Assembly (NCBI RefSeq): GCF_026230105.1
Contig: NC_079486.1
Span: forward strand, 8,246,001 to 8,310,000
DNA: 64,000 nucleotides
Reading direction: 5' to 3'
From: Diorhabda sublineata
Taxonomy: Eukaryota; Arthropoda; Insecta; Coleoptera; Chrysomelidae
In this document: positions 11,152 to 22,744 of the stretch, piece by piece
Numbering within the stretch: the stretch's first letter is position 1
How the letters are laid out: each line of letters starts with the position of its first letter
Made by a program: the position numbers and the translations under genes
Notes under the pieces: generated by a model
Databases searched by the model: none
What the model was told of the DNA's origin: nothing
What the model saw: the letters and a program-made list of their open reading frames with translations, nothing else

Positions 11152-11597
11152 TCATGTAATTTCTTTGGAAGTAATGACATAATTGAAAGTTAAACGGTTT
11201 TCCTCTGGGAATTATCACGTTTTGACAAAACTACTTTTATATAGTGTGGTTTCCAAGTTTTAGATGAATCTACACTTGAGTAATTCTATCTTGTTCCAAT
11301 AATTACCATGTTTTGACTTAAGAAGCTGCAGTTTGATGAATGGTGTCCGTTACCAAACTAGGCATAAATAAGTGGTACAAAACAGCTTTTCTATTTCAAA
11401 CGGCCCCACTATATAACCAGAATTCACCTTTAACCACCTTTCTATTTCTTGTTTGGACTAAGTGGTCTTAGCGCCAAAAATAAAACATATGATTGGATAC
11501 GAACTTATCGCACTTACTTTTTGCATACTTCAGTACTGGATAATAAACATGACTGCTGTGTCCATCCAGAACTAATGAAATTCGATTTTGGATCTGT

Positions 11598-11835
11598 GTC
11601 AATCCAGAAGTATAAATTCTATTATTCTTATCGAGTAACTGTTTATATTTTTCCTATAACAAGTGGATATTAAAATTCAATTAAATTTGAGCAAAAATGT
11701 TTATTTTATTTTAGTTACATACATACTTACACCTAGCTAGCAGCTATGATTCCCATTATCAATAAACACTGAATAAATTGTAATGTTTCTCTAATTTATT
11801 TAAAGTGTTTTTAACAGTGGGGTGACTCAATATAT
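11598..11835 (+). repeat. Errantivirus 5' LTR (3' part) and primer-binding region
   Basis: The stretch from 11598 to about 11917 is repeated in reverse orientation at 50085-50395. It contains two AATAAA signals near 11760 and ends near TTTTTAAC at about 11815. AGTGGGGTGACTC follows; in the 50-kb copy the same place reads AGTGGCGCGACTT, whose TGG start suits a tRNA 3' end (primer-binding site). The 5' boundary of the LTR is not clear, and no 3' LTR follows the env gene at 16.3 kb. Confidence 0.55.
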
Positions 11836-11917
11836 ACGATGGTGTTTACTTACTCAATTTATTTATACATTAACACCAAATTCACTAAACTATGCCCTAA
11901 GACTATTTGATCTCCAG

Positions 11918-12663
11918 CATCTTAGCAAAAATAAAAGGTGAAGCAGTCATAAACATTTCTTCTTGTACGATAAGAACTTGGGAAAATCTAAAAGATGCAC
12001 TTCTTAATACTTACGCTGACAAAAGAAATATTTACACTTTAAATATATGACTTTCAGAAATGAAACAAGGTAATGAAACGCCTTTCGAATTTTATAATAG
12101 AATTCAACATTTATTAAATCTTCAAATTTCTTATTTCACGACACATTCTAATGTTAGTAAACATTTAATTTTGAGTAATTACTTTAAAAATTTGGCTCTC
12201 AGAGTATTGCTAAAAAGAACCTTTGGGCACATTAATGTGTACGAAAAATCCAGAAAATTTGAATATTGCTTTAAATGTTCTTACAAATGATTTTCAAGTT
12301 TATATGACCCACAATAATCATCCGAAAAATGTTTTTTCATCCTTGAATACGCAAAATAATTCACATAAAAATAAAACCAATTTCCAAATTAATGTAGCAT
12401 ATAAGCAGCCACCTCCTAGGCAAAATTTTATGCCGAATTATCAATATACTAATCGAAATTCCGCATCAAACCCGCAAAATCGTCCATCAACTTCTTATAT
12501 CCCTTCTAATAGGAATAATACAAACTTTTCTAATAATGGTCCAAATCCAACTCTAATGAGAATGTCTACAAGAAATACATCTAGACCCCAACCTCAAAAT
12601 TATCAAAATAGGTTCCAACACAATCCTAATCAACAGAAATTTTATCTCGGAAGAAATCCATAA
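11918..12663 (+). pseudogene. Errantivirus/gypsy gag
   Basis: From about 11918 the frame reads SKIKGEAVINISSCTIRTWE then LKDALLNTYADKRN, and continues after a stop near 12046 as QGNETPFEFYNRIQHLLNL. After a frameshift near 12222 it gives GTLMCTKNPENLNIALNVL and a low-complexity N-, Q- and P-rich tail up to the stop at 12661. This matches the capsid of insect errantiviruses, which have an Asn/Gln-rich C-terminus and no CCHC knuckle. Gag would form the particle core. It is broken by at least one stop and one frameshift. Confidence 0.7.
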
Positions 12664-12726
12664 TATAGACGATACTGATTGCACTAATGATGAATCCGAT
12701 AATTTTTTAGAGTCACCAGCCTCGGA

Positions 12727-13461
12727 ACCAAACCAAACATTATCGAATTGTTAAACTTAAATAATTCAGAAAGCGTGTTACCCTATATAATTTTTCCAGA
12801 ACAGAATCTTAAAGTTTTAATCGATACTGGTAGCACAAGATCCTTTGTGACACCAGCAGTTGCTGAGAAATATTTCAAAAAATCTTATGTCAAAAGACCC
12901 TTCCATGTAAAATCTGCCTTTGGTAGCAGTCAACAAAATTTCTGCACACTCATTCCAATCACTAAAATGTTTATTTATAGGAAACCGCTCAATTTAGAAT
13001 ATTGCGTATTCAAATTTCACGATCATTTTGATTGTTTGTTAGGATTGGATAATTTAAAAATACTTAATGCAATTATCGATTTAAATAATAATTTGCTTAT
13101 GACTCCTTATAGTCAAATTAAATTGAATTACTTTGACATTAAAACTGGATCCACGAATTGTATAGTAGTGCCTCCACGTTGTGAACAAGTGATTAAATTA
13201 AATATTGAAAATGTAAAAAATGGTAATGTAATTATACACCATATACACGAATTGGAAAATTAGAAATCCCTGAATGTTTAACAAAAGTTGAAAATAATAT
13301 AGCTTTATGTACAATTTTATATCCTTCAGAATCCAACTTTCGAGTAGATTTATGCCCTTCTATTAGTGTTGAGACATTCGATAAATACGAACAAACTCTC
13401 AACCCAAATTTTAATGAAATTTATTGGGAAAATGTTAAATTTGATGTTTCGAAAGTTAGAA
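12727..13461 (+). pseudogene. Errantivirus pol: aspartic protease region
   Basis: The frame starting at 12748 contains KVLIDTGSTRSFVTP, the retropepsin active-site DTGS, about 28 residues in, followed by HFDCLLGLDNLK, the typical second protease element. The frame ends at 13261, and coding continues in another frame to about 13460. It lies between gag and the reverse transcriptase, in normal errantivirus order. Confidence 0.75.
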
Positions 13462-13469
13462 CCGAACAC

Positions 13470-14303
13470 ATGAATTCCGAAGAGGAACAATCTGCATTAA
13501 AATTAATTCAAGAGTATAGTGATATTTTTCATGTTGAAGGAAATCAGCTCACCTTCACAAGTAAAATAAAACATCACATTAAAACTTCTAATGAAATACC
13601 TATTTATTCAAAATCATACAGGTATCCTGAGATTCACCGAACGGAAATTCAAAATCAAATACGAAAAATGTTAAGTGATAATATTATTAGACCATTCAAT
13701 TCTCCATGGTCTAGCAACATTTGGATAGTCCCAAAGAAGCTACTGAATGAGATCACAATTGGAGATCGATATCCATTGCCAGATATCACAACGTTACTAG
13801 ATAAGCTTGGAATATGTCAATATTTCACAACGTTAGATCTCGCTTCTGGTCCTATCCTAATGGGCATACAGAACGAAAAATGTTTGGTGTACCTTGATGG
13901 TATAATTGTGTTCAGTACCAGTTTACAAGAACACATCTCAAATTTAAAAGAAGTATTCAATAGATTAAGAGAGTCTAATTTTAAATTACAAATTGATAAA
14001 TGCGAATTCTTGCGAAAAGAACTAGCATATCTGGGAAATATTGTCACGTCAGAAGGTGTAAAACCAGATAAAATTTTAGCAATTCAAAAATTTTCAATAC
14101 CAAAAAATTCAAAACAATTAAAAGGTTTCCTTGGCCTGCTAGGGTATTACCGAAAATTTATAAAAGATTTTTCAAAATTAACTAAACCATTAACTATTAG
14201 ACTGAAAAAAGATGCAATTATTAATGTAAACGATTCAGATTACGTCAGATGCCAGCAATTATGCTTTAGGTGCTGTTCTAAGTCAAGGCAAAATAGGCTC
14301 TGA
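13470..14303 (+). pseudogene. Errantivirus pol: reverse transcriptase with internal deletion
   Basis: The frame of 277 codons has the entry region (IRKMLSDNIIRPFNSPW), the first catalytic Asp region (YFTTLDLASG), then abruptly GIQNEKCLVYLDGIIVF. The sequence that normally joins these two regions, including the fingers/palm stretch with the FCNAP-like motif, is missing. The active-site box reads YLDG where YLDD is usual. The connection region KGFLGLLGYYRKFIKDFSK follows intact. Loss of a palm segment and of a metal-binding Asp means no polymerase activity. Confidence 0.85.
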
Positions 14304-15179
14304 TTTACCTGTGGCTTACGCCATCAGAACCCTAAATGATTCAGAATGCAACTATTCTGTAATCGAGAAACTTCTTCCCATGGTTGGGCAACCAAATACT
14401 TCCGCCCCTATCTTTTTGGCAGAAAATTTACAATAATTACCGATCATATATCACTCCAGTGGTTATTTTCACTTAAAGATCCAAGTTCAAAACTTGTTAG
14501 ATGGCGCTTGAAACTTGAGGAATATGATTATGATATCGTATTAGAAACGCATAAAATTAAAATTCGTTTCATAAGTTCTCAACATCCAGAATCGAATGGA
14601 ATTGCTGAAAGATTCCACTCTACGATTATTGAACACGTCAGACTATTGAATAATCAAAAGGATTTTAAAAATGAGACTATTGAAAATAAAATACTTTACG
14701 CATTATTAGCCTATAATAATAGCGTTCATTCTGCAACAAAATTGTAACCAAACGAAATAATTACCGGACACATAAACAGTAACACAACTTTCGTTATAGA
14801 AATTGATCAACTAGTAGTTAATAATTATATACAAAATCATAAAGATAGAATAAAAATTTTATACTCGAATTTAAATCAAAAATTACAGGAAAACAAATCA
14901 AAAGTAATCTCTAAAGCAAATAAAAGCCGTGAAGAATTACCAGATACACTACCCACTAAAGTGTACGTACGTAATAAACAGGCACAAGGTAAAACCAAAA
15001 ATAAATATAAAAGTGAAGAAATCAAAAGCAAAAATACCCGACTAAAAACAGCTAAAATCGCTACTAGACACAAAAATACTTCAGAAAATATTCATCTTTC
15101 AAACATAATACGTCCTAAAAAGACTCCTTATAAATTTATTTTAGGTTCGTCACCGTCGGAGACGCAACAGTCAATATAA
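14304..15179 (+). pseudogene. Errantivirus pol: RNase H and C-terminal integrase, deleted between
   Basis: RNase H motifs are readable in shifting frames: NYSVIEK (14345) and GRKFTIITDHISLQWLFSLK (about 14425-14480). Near 14570 the frame jumps directly to SSQHPESNGIAERFHSTIIE, the region of the third integrase catalytic residue, so the zinc-binding domain and the first two integrase catalytic residues are missing. A TAA at 14745 precedes PNEI. A lysine-rich integrase tail then runs to 15177. Confidence 0.8.
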
Positions 15180-15185
15180 AAGATG

Positions 15186-16332
15186 TTACCTATAATTTGG
15201 GAATACTTCCCATAAATCTTGGATATGCCAAGCTACAGAAAACCAGTCATACCTTTGTTCATTTTTATAATTTAAGTCCACTACTCGTAGAATATAAGTT
15301 AAGAAGTTAAGTATACAATATAATCACGCTAAAAATGATATGTCTAATAATACATTTTTTCATTCTGAAACAGAAAATATTGTAAATATAATAGAGTACA
15401 CTAGGAATAGTATAGAAGAAAAATTTGATAACATTAATATTCATTCTACCTTAGATAGTCCAAAGAGAGGGTTCATTAACGGTCTTGGATCAATAGTAAA
15501 AACAATTACAGGAAACTTGGATTCTGAAGATGGAGAAAGAATTAATTCAATTATGGAAGATTTAAAACAAAACCAAGAAAACTTGCAAAATCAATAATAA
15601 GAATGCAATATTCTGTTAGTCGCCAAATAATTGATAATTTTAATAAGACAATTCAGGACATTCAGTATAATGAAAAATTATTAAAAACGAAAATATTTGA
15701 GATAAGAGATATTCTAGATTTTCAAGCAAATGCGGAAAATATTAAATATTTAAAAGAGTTATTCAACGAACTTATTATCACATTCAATGTAATTCAAGAC
15801 ATATTAGAAACGGAAATCTCACGATTTATTTGTAGAGTTGCAAAAAGTGCATTATTACTACCAAGCGGAATTACCCTTGAAATTAAAACTTAAAAATATT
15901 TTAGAATTTGAAGCCGTCATAGACGTAGTTTGTAAAGTAGAAAATAATCAAACACAATATTTTTTATCGATACACATTTACTATGATATTTTATTTAATC
16001 TTTTTTATGTGTTACCTATACTTACAGAAATTGAATCAGAATAACATTAATACCTAATTCAAAATTTTTACTTAAATCAAATAAAGTCATTAAACCTCTA
16101 AATGACATTTGTACTCGCGGCAATATTTTTCAATGTCTTAATTATTCCGGAGATAAATCAATTTTTGCCAATATTTCCCGTAGAAGAAAAATTAATCATA
16201 AAATGTAAGCAAGAAACTGAAGTGAGAACTCTTAAAGGCATTCATTTAATAGAAAATTCATCATGTAAAATTATATTTAGGAACCAAGAGTTATTATTTC
16301 AAAAAAAAAAACGTTTGGACAACCTTTTGTAA
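15186..16332 (+). pseudogene. Errantivirus env (F-type), truncated
   Basis: After pol, the frame at 15340 contains KRGFINGLGSIVKTITGNLD, the hydrophobic post-cleavage segment typical of envelope proteins shared by insect errantiviruses and baculovirus F. It is followed by coiled-coil sequence in frames 15340-15597 and 15603-15893, then pieces at 15838-16044 and 16102-16332. Three or more frame changes and stops disrupt it. The reading ends at a (TA)n array with no visible C-terminal membrane anchor and no 3' LTR. Described from motifs only; the gene is non-functional. Confidence 0.75.
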
Positions 16333-16336
16333 TAAA

Positions 16337-16404
<68 letters not shown>

Positions 16405-16416
16405 TACATATATACT

Positions 16417-16472
<56 letters not shown>

Positions 16473-16495
16473 TACTTATATATATATACGAGACT
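16337..16495. repeat. (TA)n array with CATATATACTTATA interruptions
   Basis: About 160 bp of TA repeats with internal imperfect repetitions (CATATATACTTATATATA occurs twice). It marks the breakpoint between the errantivirus env and the next element. Confidence 0.95.
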
Positions 16496-16690
16496 AACTA
16501 GAGTTGTATTTGGACCATTTCGACGAAATTATAAGTTACATGTTTTGCGAAATTTATCAATGCAATGGTGATAACAATGTAACGACTTTTTTGTGGTTAC
16601 TGAGCAGCTAGATTTTTTTCATTCTCGCTCCACCATAATAGCTAAGGGAATTAAATTAGCAACCCAAATTTTAAGCAAAATACAACAGGT
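16487..16690 (+). repeat. Repeat starting at a (TA)n array, shared with 38.1 kb
   Basis: CGAGACTAAC, then GGACCATTTCGACGAAATTA, then TAAGTTACATGTTTTGCG, recurs at 38120-38330 with about 90% identity over roughly 200 bp. A 27-bp fragment recurs inverted at 40765-40801. In all three places a (TA)n array is attached to the same side. The downstream neighbour differs (piggyBac here, copia at 38.3 kb), so this is a unit of its own, ending in ACAACAG. Confidence 0.7.
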
Positions 16691-17712
16691 AAGAAGTGAG
16701 AGCACTTTACAAAGTATTGGTGAAGCCATGGCTAAGTTCAAGGGCAGGAGTTCTCTGAAACAGTACCTCCCTTTGAAACCTAGAAAGCGAGGAATAAAAA
16801 TATGGGAACGCTGTGATTCCAAAACAGGCTACACATATGATTTCAATATTTATTGTGGAAAGTATGCCAACAGAGATACTGAATCCACTCTTGGAGAATC
16901 AGTCGTCACGAAGCTTTCGTCTTCAATAAAAGATCCAGAGGTTAGTTTATGTTTTGATCGTTTTTTCACGTCGACGAAATTAATAAACAACTTTCCATTT
17001 GCTTGTGTTGGCAGAGTGATTGGCAATCGCAGGAACATGCCTAGAAAAGAAACAGGGGTGAAGCTGACTTTGTCCATAATCAATTTGGTACTACGGCGGT
17101 TTTGTGGAAAGATACAAAATGTCATGGAAATGATATGACCTTTGTGAACAGAAAAGAAAAAGATAGCATTTAAAAGGAAATTCCTTGCCCTGAAATTGTG
17201 GCCAATAACAATAAGTTCATTTGACCAATTAATTGGTATTTATGACATGGATCGCAAGTCTTTGAAGTGGTAGAAAAAAATTTTTCACCGTTTGCTTATG
17301 ATCAGTGCGGTAAATGCATGGATTATTTGGAGATAAAGAGATCATAAGAAAATTTCATTCCTGGATTTTTGGTTCCACTTGCGGAGGCAATGATTTCTGA
17401 AGCTCAAAAAATTGCCAAGGTTGTTAGAAAACGCCAATAAGGCAGACCAACAAAATCACCCAAAAAGTAATGAATGTTGGGGATCATCTTCCTTATGAAA
17501 GACCAGCTCGTAGGAGATGTCACAGTTGTGGAAAAAAATAAGAGAGAAAAACGCACAACCTTCTGCTCAGCTTGCAATGTTCCTCTGTGCAAAAATTGTT
17601 TTTCTAGTTTTCATACATATAAATTTGTTGTAAAGAAAATATGGTTCAAATATGTCTCGCAAAAAGTTTCCACTGAGATCTATGTGTCCCTCTACCCCCC
17701 AGCTATCCCCTT
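16691..17712 (+). pseudogene. piggyBac-like transposase remnant 1
   Basis: It reads QSIGEAMAKFKGRSSLKQYL, LPLKPRKRGIKIWERCDSKT, then CFDRFFTSTKLINN. The usual first catalytic Asp (SIDEAM in the 42-kb copy) is Gly here. Two deletions of about 20 bp remove the segment after CGGTTTTGTGGAAAGATACAAAA near 17110 and the GGVDLF box with the third catalytic Asp near 17220. The C-terminus (17500-17610) keeps the Cys-rich finger: RRCHSCGK, TFCSACNVPLCKNCF. Several stops. It is dead by sequence, but its order is that of an ordinary piggyBac transposase. Confidence 0.85.
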
Positions 17713-17889
17713 GAAATAAAAAATTAATCAACAATTTTTCCATACCATTTGAGTGTTGAATAGCTCATTAAGCTGTTGACTACCGTAACAGAAATTTTAA
17801 TTTTCTCCACAATTATCAAATTTGGAATGGAACAACCTATATACTATTGAATATTTTACATCTTCTCTATTAGATTACACGTATAACCG

Positions 17890-18040
17890 GTTTTTTATTG
17901 ATCCCTGAAAACGGCTTAAGAAATCGTCAAAAACATTTCAATGTTCTGGTCTATCGGCTTTCAATATATGGAACAAGTTACCGGTTAACCTATCGTCTAC
18001 AACTTTGGTTGAAATGTACCTTTTAATAACAATGTTCAAT
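17890..18040 (+). other. Possible LINE C-terminal remnant
   Basis: One frame reads CSGLSAFNIWNKLPVNLSST, which resembles the conserved end of CR1/Jockey-type reverse transcriptases (S-x-x-x-WN-x-LP). The piece is short, and upstream stops are present. Just downstream begins the paralogous unknown-gene region cut by the Jockey-type insertion. Confidence 0.35.
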
Positions 18041-18095
18041 TCTCCGTCCGACCAAGCAATATACTGTTTACGTTATAGTGAACATTGATTAAATC

Positions 18096-20113
18096 GGGCT
18101 GAGACTTCGACGAGTGAACAAGTGCGACAGTGAAGTGAAGTGAAAGCGGACTCGGGTATTCAGGTGAGACCCTGATTAAACTTTCTTTTCTTTCCAGGTA
18201 GCTGTGCTTTGACACAGCCTTTTATTTATAATGCTAAAAAACATTTCTGCATGAAAGAATTGTGTTTGTCAACACAAATTTGATTGTGCGGAATTTATCC
18301 GTTTTTCGAAACAGCCGTACTTATCAGTACGGCTTAAACTTTTCTTTTAGGTAACTTTAGGTACCAAATCAAAATAGGAAAACCGGGACAGAGAGCAACA
18401 GGCATGGAGCCTAAAAACTCTAAGAATAGGGAGAAAACTGAGTTATCCAAAATCATAATTCAGCAAAAAGCTGATTATGAAGCGCTGACAGAGAAGATGG
18501 GACAGCAAGTCAAATCCCTCGAAGAGAGAATGAAAAATTACGAACAAACGATAATCGATAAAGACAAGCAAATTGAGTACTTAGAGCTCAAAGTTAGAGT
18601 ACTGGATGACGAAAACGACACATTGGTAGAAGAATTAAGAAAGAAGCTAACCCAATGAGATGAGATGAAAACTCAAGAAAAAATAACACAAATCGAAGAC
18701 TGCCCTATGGAAGGAGACTTCACGGAAGTAAAGAACAAAAAAAAAAGGAAGAAAGCAGATAAACAATCCTCAGATGAAAAAGAAGAAACATCAACGGACA
18801 AACAAATCCAAGAAGAATTGGAGAAGATAAAACGTGATGAACAAAGGAAACAGACAAAACCGGAGAGAAGGCCACCTCCGATAATTCTAAAATCCCCACT
18901 GATGTGGACAGCACTACGCAAACAGCTAGTGCAAAGAAAAATCGATGCCCAGTGTAAAATGGGAATACACACGGGCAAAATAACGACGGCGACTAAAGAC
19001 TACTTTAACAAGATGAAGATGCTCCTGAGCGAGTACAAGGAGATTGAGTGGTATACATACCTACTCAATGAAGAAAAGGAGAGGAAGCTTGTCATAAAAG
19101 GACTTGCTGTTAACACCCCAGTGTCGGAGGTAGAGGAGGAATTGAAGGAAAATGGACTTAGACCGAAGAAAGTATGGCAGTTGCCAAGCCGTACACAAAG
19201 AAATCAGGACAACACACGAAAACTACTACCTATATACATGGTAGTAATAGAACCTAAAGAAGAACCAACTTATAAGAAGTTGAGATACCTCTGCCACACA
19301 AAAATAAGTGTGGTAGAACAAAAAAGGCACGACGGACCTGTACAATGTTACAGGTGTCAGGGATTCCATCACGGACAAAGCACGTGCAACATGGACGTGC
19401 ACTGCGTGAGATGCGCGGGAGCGCATAGAGCGGCGGAATGCACGCTCACGCTCACGGAAAAACCGAATTGCAGGAACTGCGGGGGAGAACACCCCGCAAA
19501 CTACAAGGGGTGCCCGAAACAGCCGAAAAAGACGGAGAACAGCCAAGCTAGGAACGCTACGCAAACAGGACGCGCTTACGCACAAGCTGCGAAGAAAACG
19601 ACAGAAGAAAAAACACCAGAGCTACTGAGTATGTTGCAGAACATGCAAACACTCTTAGCAACACTCATTGCCCAACAAAAATATCACAAGAGGACACCCC
19701 CCGACACGGTAATTCTGCATTTCACAAGGAAATGTAGAGTTATACATCGGGGACAGCTATAGAGAAGGCGAAGGACCACTCGGATTAGATCTTTTCCTAT
19801 CGGCAGGAGGTAGGAAGAGGTTTACCCGAGGCCGCGAAACACACACACACACGAAGACGTCCAGAACAAGAAGCCAAGAGTGTATAGCCAACAGGCTAAT
19901 CTCTTAATAAAAAGATAAGACATCCCAGAATCTCCCATAGACCTAAGGGGAGAGGAGGGATTCTACACGCGAAACTGCGACGTGAAAGAGGATGTGGACC
20001 TGTCGGAATTGACAGGGGGTGGTTGGAATGTTCTTCTTCGCACCCACTCGTGGATTTATCCGGGGGTGGATGCCTAGAGGGACGGGCTCGTCTCAAGGGA
20101 AATGTGTGTGTGT
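18096..20113 (+). mobile_element. Jockey-type non-LTR element lacking ORF2, with 12-bp target-site duplication
   Basis: A 2018-bp element sits between two copies of ATTGATTAAATC (18084-18095 and 20114-20125). It has a 5' region of about 310 bp starting GGGCTGAGACTTCGACGAGT, then ORF1, then only about 350 bp of 3' sequence ending in GGGAAATGTGTGTGTGT. The endonuclease and reverse transcriptase ORF that should follow ORF1 is missing entirely, yet the insertion is bounded by a clean duplication. It was therefore either mobilised in trans as a deleted form or deleted after insertion. A 5'-truncated relative with a different internal junction is at 27872-28620. Confidence 0.85.
18404..19762 (+). 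pseudogene. Jockey-type ORF1 (nucleic-acid-binding gag-like protein), one stop codon
   Basis: One reading frame of 453 codons is interrupted only by a TGA at 18656. Residues 1-85 form a heptad-rich coiled coil (TEKMGQQVKSLEERMKNYEQ). A lysine-rich linker follows, then a domain of the PRE_C2HC kind (YLLNEEKERKLVIKGLAVN). Three zinc knuckles come next: CYRCQGFHHGQSTC, HCVRCAGAHRAAEC and CRNCGGEHPANYKGC (about 19350-19520). ORF1 proteins of the Jockey clade bind the element RNA. It lies in the 2-kb element lacking ORF2. The single stop suggests recent activity of the family. Confidence 0.88.
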
Positions 20114-20125
20114 ATTGATTAAATC

Positions 20126-20510
20126 TTAGTCAGCCTCAAATGCCAAAAATGTTGAGATGTCACGTTCAAACGCTAAATCTGGAAATTCAATAAAGATAAA
20201 GGTACATAACACCAGTTGCAATTTCTCAGCTGAGTATTCGAAAAGAAAGGCAAACTTTGGTAAAGAAATAAATGGATCGAATAAGGACATTACTTTCCAC
20301 GAAAAAAAATTGAAAAGACGAAACAAATGGGAAACCTAAATAATACCGACCGGAATGACGACAAAACTGGACAAACGTATGATAATCCCGCAAGGAAAAT
20401 AAGTTACCTGAAGACAGTTATCGAGAGATACAGAAGGTTGTAAGCCTCATATCTCACCTTTACGATTTTTGACTAGCTAGATGCAAAGATGAAATAAATG
20501 ATGTTGTTGT
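20126..20510 (+). pseudogene. Unknown small gene, copy 1 (split by the Jockey-type insertion)
   Basis: MSRSNAKSGNSIKIKVHNTS at 20157 and following (CNFSAEYSKRKANFGKEING) parallels the frame at 22391 residue by residue in patches (NTTNCNVSSEFSQQNAEHGK, then KINRSNEE). The upstream half of this copy is at about 18030-18095 (TTCTCCGTCCGACCAAG, matching TTCTCCGTCCGGCCAAA at 22354). This copy stops after 60 codons, while copy 2 runs on. No domain recognised. Confidence 0.45.
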
Positions 20511-21215
20511 TAATATTTATATCATATCAATATGCAATTTATTTCTATTGTTCCATATTAAGTTTATTAAAAAAATCTATATCTGTATAATTCGTATTGC
20601 TAATTTTTTCAATTGTAATCAAAATGTATTTATAATTCCTGTTACATTCCATTTGTTTTTATTTGATGTCCATGTTTCAACTCTCAAACAAAAAAAATTA
20701 TGGGCGTTAGCAAAGAAAACAAATCTAAAACGTTGGAAAATTAATAAAAATAAAAAAGCAAAAATTCGTAAGCAAATTATCCTTCAAATGGTTTCTATGT
20801 ATTTTTCGTTTATCAACTTTGCACTTGAATAGAAAATAGCTAAAATTTTTCTAATTTCACTTTGACTGGAAAGAAAAAATGGAAGAAACAGTTTTCATTG
20901 CAAAATCCTAAGAATGAGTGCTAGGAAACATTTATCTGAATCTCGTTTTAGGCTAGGATTCTCAATCAACTGATAGGTGATCTTCTTCAGGTTATAGTTT
21001 CGTGAAATCTGAAACATTGGAACATTATTTAACATTAATTGAAGCTAATGATGCTTCAAGATATAAAAAGCAATTAACCCTTCTCACCACAAATGTTGTT
21101 TATCAAGGTTTCTTTGTCCCCCGAAAAGGGTTTCCTTGACACTATTCAACAACAATCATATATGAAGGAAAATAAGCTATATTGTACTAAGTCAACTTCA
21201 TCAGTTGGTATGTTA
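20511..21215. other. No gene recognised
   Basis: AT-rich DNA with one lysine-rich frame (20548-20832) that has no recognisable motif. Nothing else is supported. Confidence 0.5.
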
Positions 21216-21845
21216 CCTAAATGTTCCTTGAGAGCGCCAGAAAATTAAAAAATCTTGCCATTTCTTATTGGTTTGCTGAATTTAAACGTGGTCGTACAGA
21301 CACCGATCAAGGTGAACGTTGTGGTCGTCCAATTGAGATGATTACTCCAGAAAACATCAAAAAAGTCCACATATTAGTTCTATCTAATCGTAAAATGAAA
21401 AAAATTATTACAAAGTGGATGCCGCGTTTTTGGGTGAGCCAAGTCCGAGGCATCCAAAGGTCCAATAGATAGCTGGAAAGTATTTTGGAATGCGCATGGA
21501 ATATTGTTCATCGACTATCTCCAAAATGGAGATCGTTCGACTACAAAAATCAAGGAAAAGTCGCAGAAAAAACCAATGTTCTACCAAGAGAATGTACCGA
21601 TTTAGAAGTCGATGGCAACTATGGTTAAATTGAACGAATTACACTTTGAATTGGTTCATCATCCACCGTATAGTCTAGAGTCTAGACTGTTTCGAGGTAA
21701 AAGACAAATTCTTCTACAAGAACGGCACGGAGAAGTTAGAGAAGCTTTGGAATTATTGTATTGCTCTTGAAGAATATTACATTTTTGAATAATATCGATT
21801 TTTGGCAAAAAATGTGTTTTTCTTAGTTGGTCACACGCTTACGGA
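21216..21845 (+). pseudogene. mariner transposase remnant 2
   Basis: SYWFAEFKRGRTDTDQGERC then GRPIEMITPENIKKVHILVL is the N-terminal DNA-binding part of a mariner transposase. A deletion of roughly half the protein follows. Then VFWNAHGILFIDYLQNGDRS appears, with the second catalytic Asp in IDYL, then MVKLNELHFELVHHPPYS in the third catalytic region and AYRR-like terminal sequence. Different enough from the copies at 10 and 34.4 kb to be another lineage. Confidence 0.8.
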
Positions 21846-22390
21846 TTTTCCTTATATTTTTTATCTTCTAATTCATCAACTGATAGATAAGGAAAACATC
21901 TCCTTATTAACATTAATTTAAAAATACATAGCCTTTCCATCGAATTATGACATCGATGTTTGAGAATGTTTTAGAACTTGAAAATATCACTTGATTGTTA
22001 TCTTAAATCCCATATATTTGAAAGTTAACTTTACATATTGGATTTACTGGATACCTAATAAGTCTGTTTAAAATAAATTTCTACTGATTTACTCAAATGT
22101 AGAATTACTAAACTATTGACAAAATGAACACACTTTATAGTCTCACGCTACACCAACATTTCCCTTGCACTAACAATTGGGATTAAAACTATGATAATTT
22201 TTATAATTATAGTGAAATTACTCAATTTGTATCTAAAAACAATCCGAAATTAGATCAAATGCTTCATTCATTATTAAATATTTGAATCCATTGTTTGTTT
22301 GATAATCTAATTACACTGTTGTTGGAACGTACACTATTATAACAATTTTTAGTTCTCCGTCCGGCCAAATACTACGGGACTAACGTTACT

Positions 22391-22738
22391 ATGAATTATC
22401 AAATCATAAACAGTGTACATATGTCAAAAAAAGCAAAGTTACTTCCAAACGTTGAATCTGACATTTCACCAAAGATGAATACCACCAATTGCAATGTTTC
22501 ATCTGAGTTTTCTCAACAAAATGCAGAGCATGGTAAAAAGATAAATAGATCGAATGAAGAAATTATTCCTCAAGAAAACAAATTTAATAAGACGGAACAA
22601 ATGGAAAACAGAACTGGAAAATCATATCATAATCACGCAGATGATGAGGTAGATTCAGACAATCTACAAGCGATTATGAAGGTTACGAAACTCATGAAAC
22701 ACATTTGCGATTATGCACGATTAATATACAAGGATTAA
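22391..22738 (+). CDS. Unknown small gene, copy 2
   Basis: A 115-codon frame from ATG, charged and serine/asparagine-rich, with no signal peptide or membrane segment. It is homologous to the broken copy at 20126. The homology extends upstream of the start to about 22330, so the duplicated unit is larger than the frame. The ending (VTKLMKHICDYARLIYKD) is not shared in an obvious way. It may be a fragment of a larger gene or transposon. I do not recognise a family. Confidence 0.35.
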   Translation: MNYQIINSVHMSKKAKLLPNVESDISPKMNTTNCNVSSEFSQQNAEHGKKINRSNEEIIPQENKFNKTEQMENRTGKSYHNHADDEVDSDNLQAIMKVTKLMKHICDYARLIYKD

Positions 22739-22744
22739 GGACAC

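Noticed and set aside
18673..19585. Long minus frames opposite the Jockey-type ORF1
   Set aside because: Shadows of the ORF1 coding sequence with no motifs of their own.
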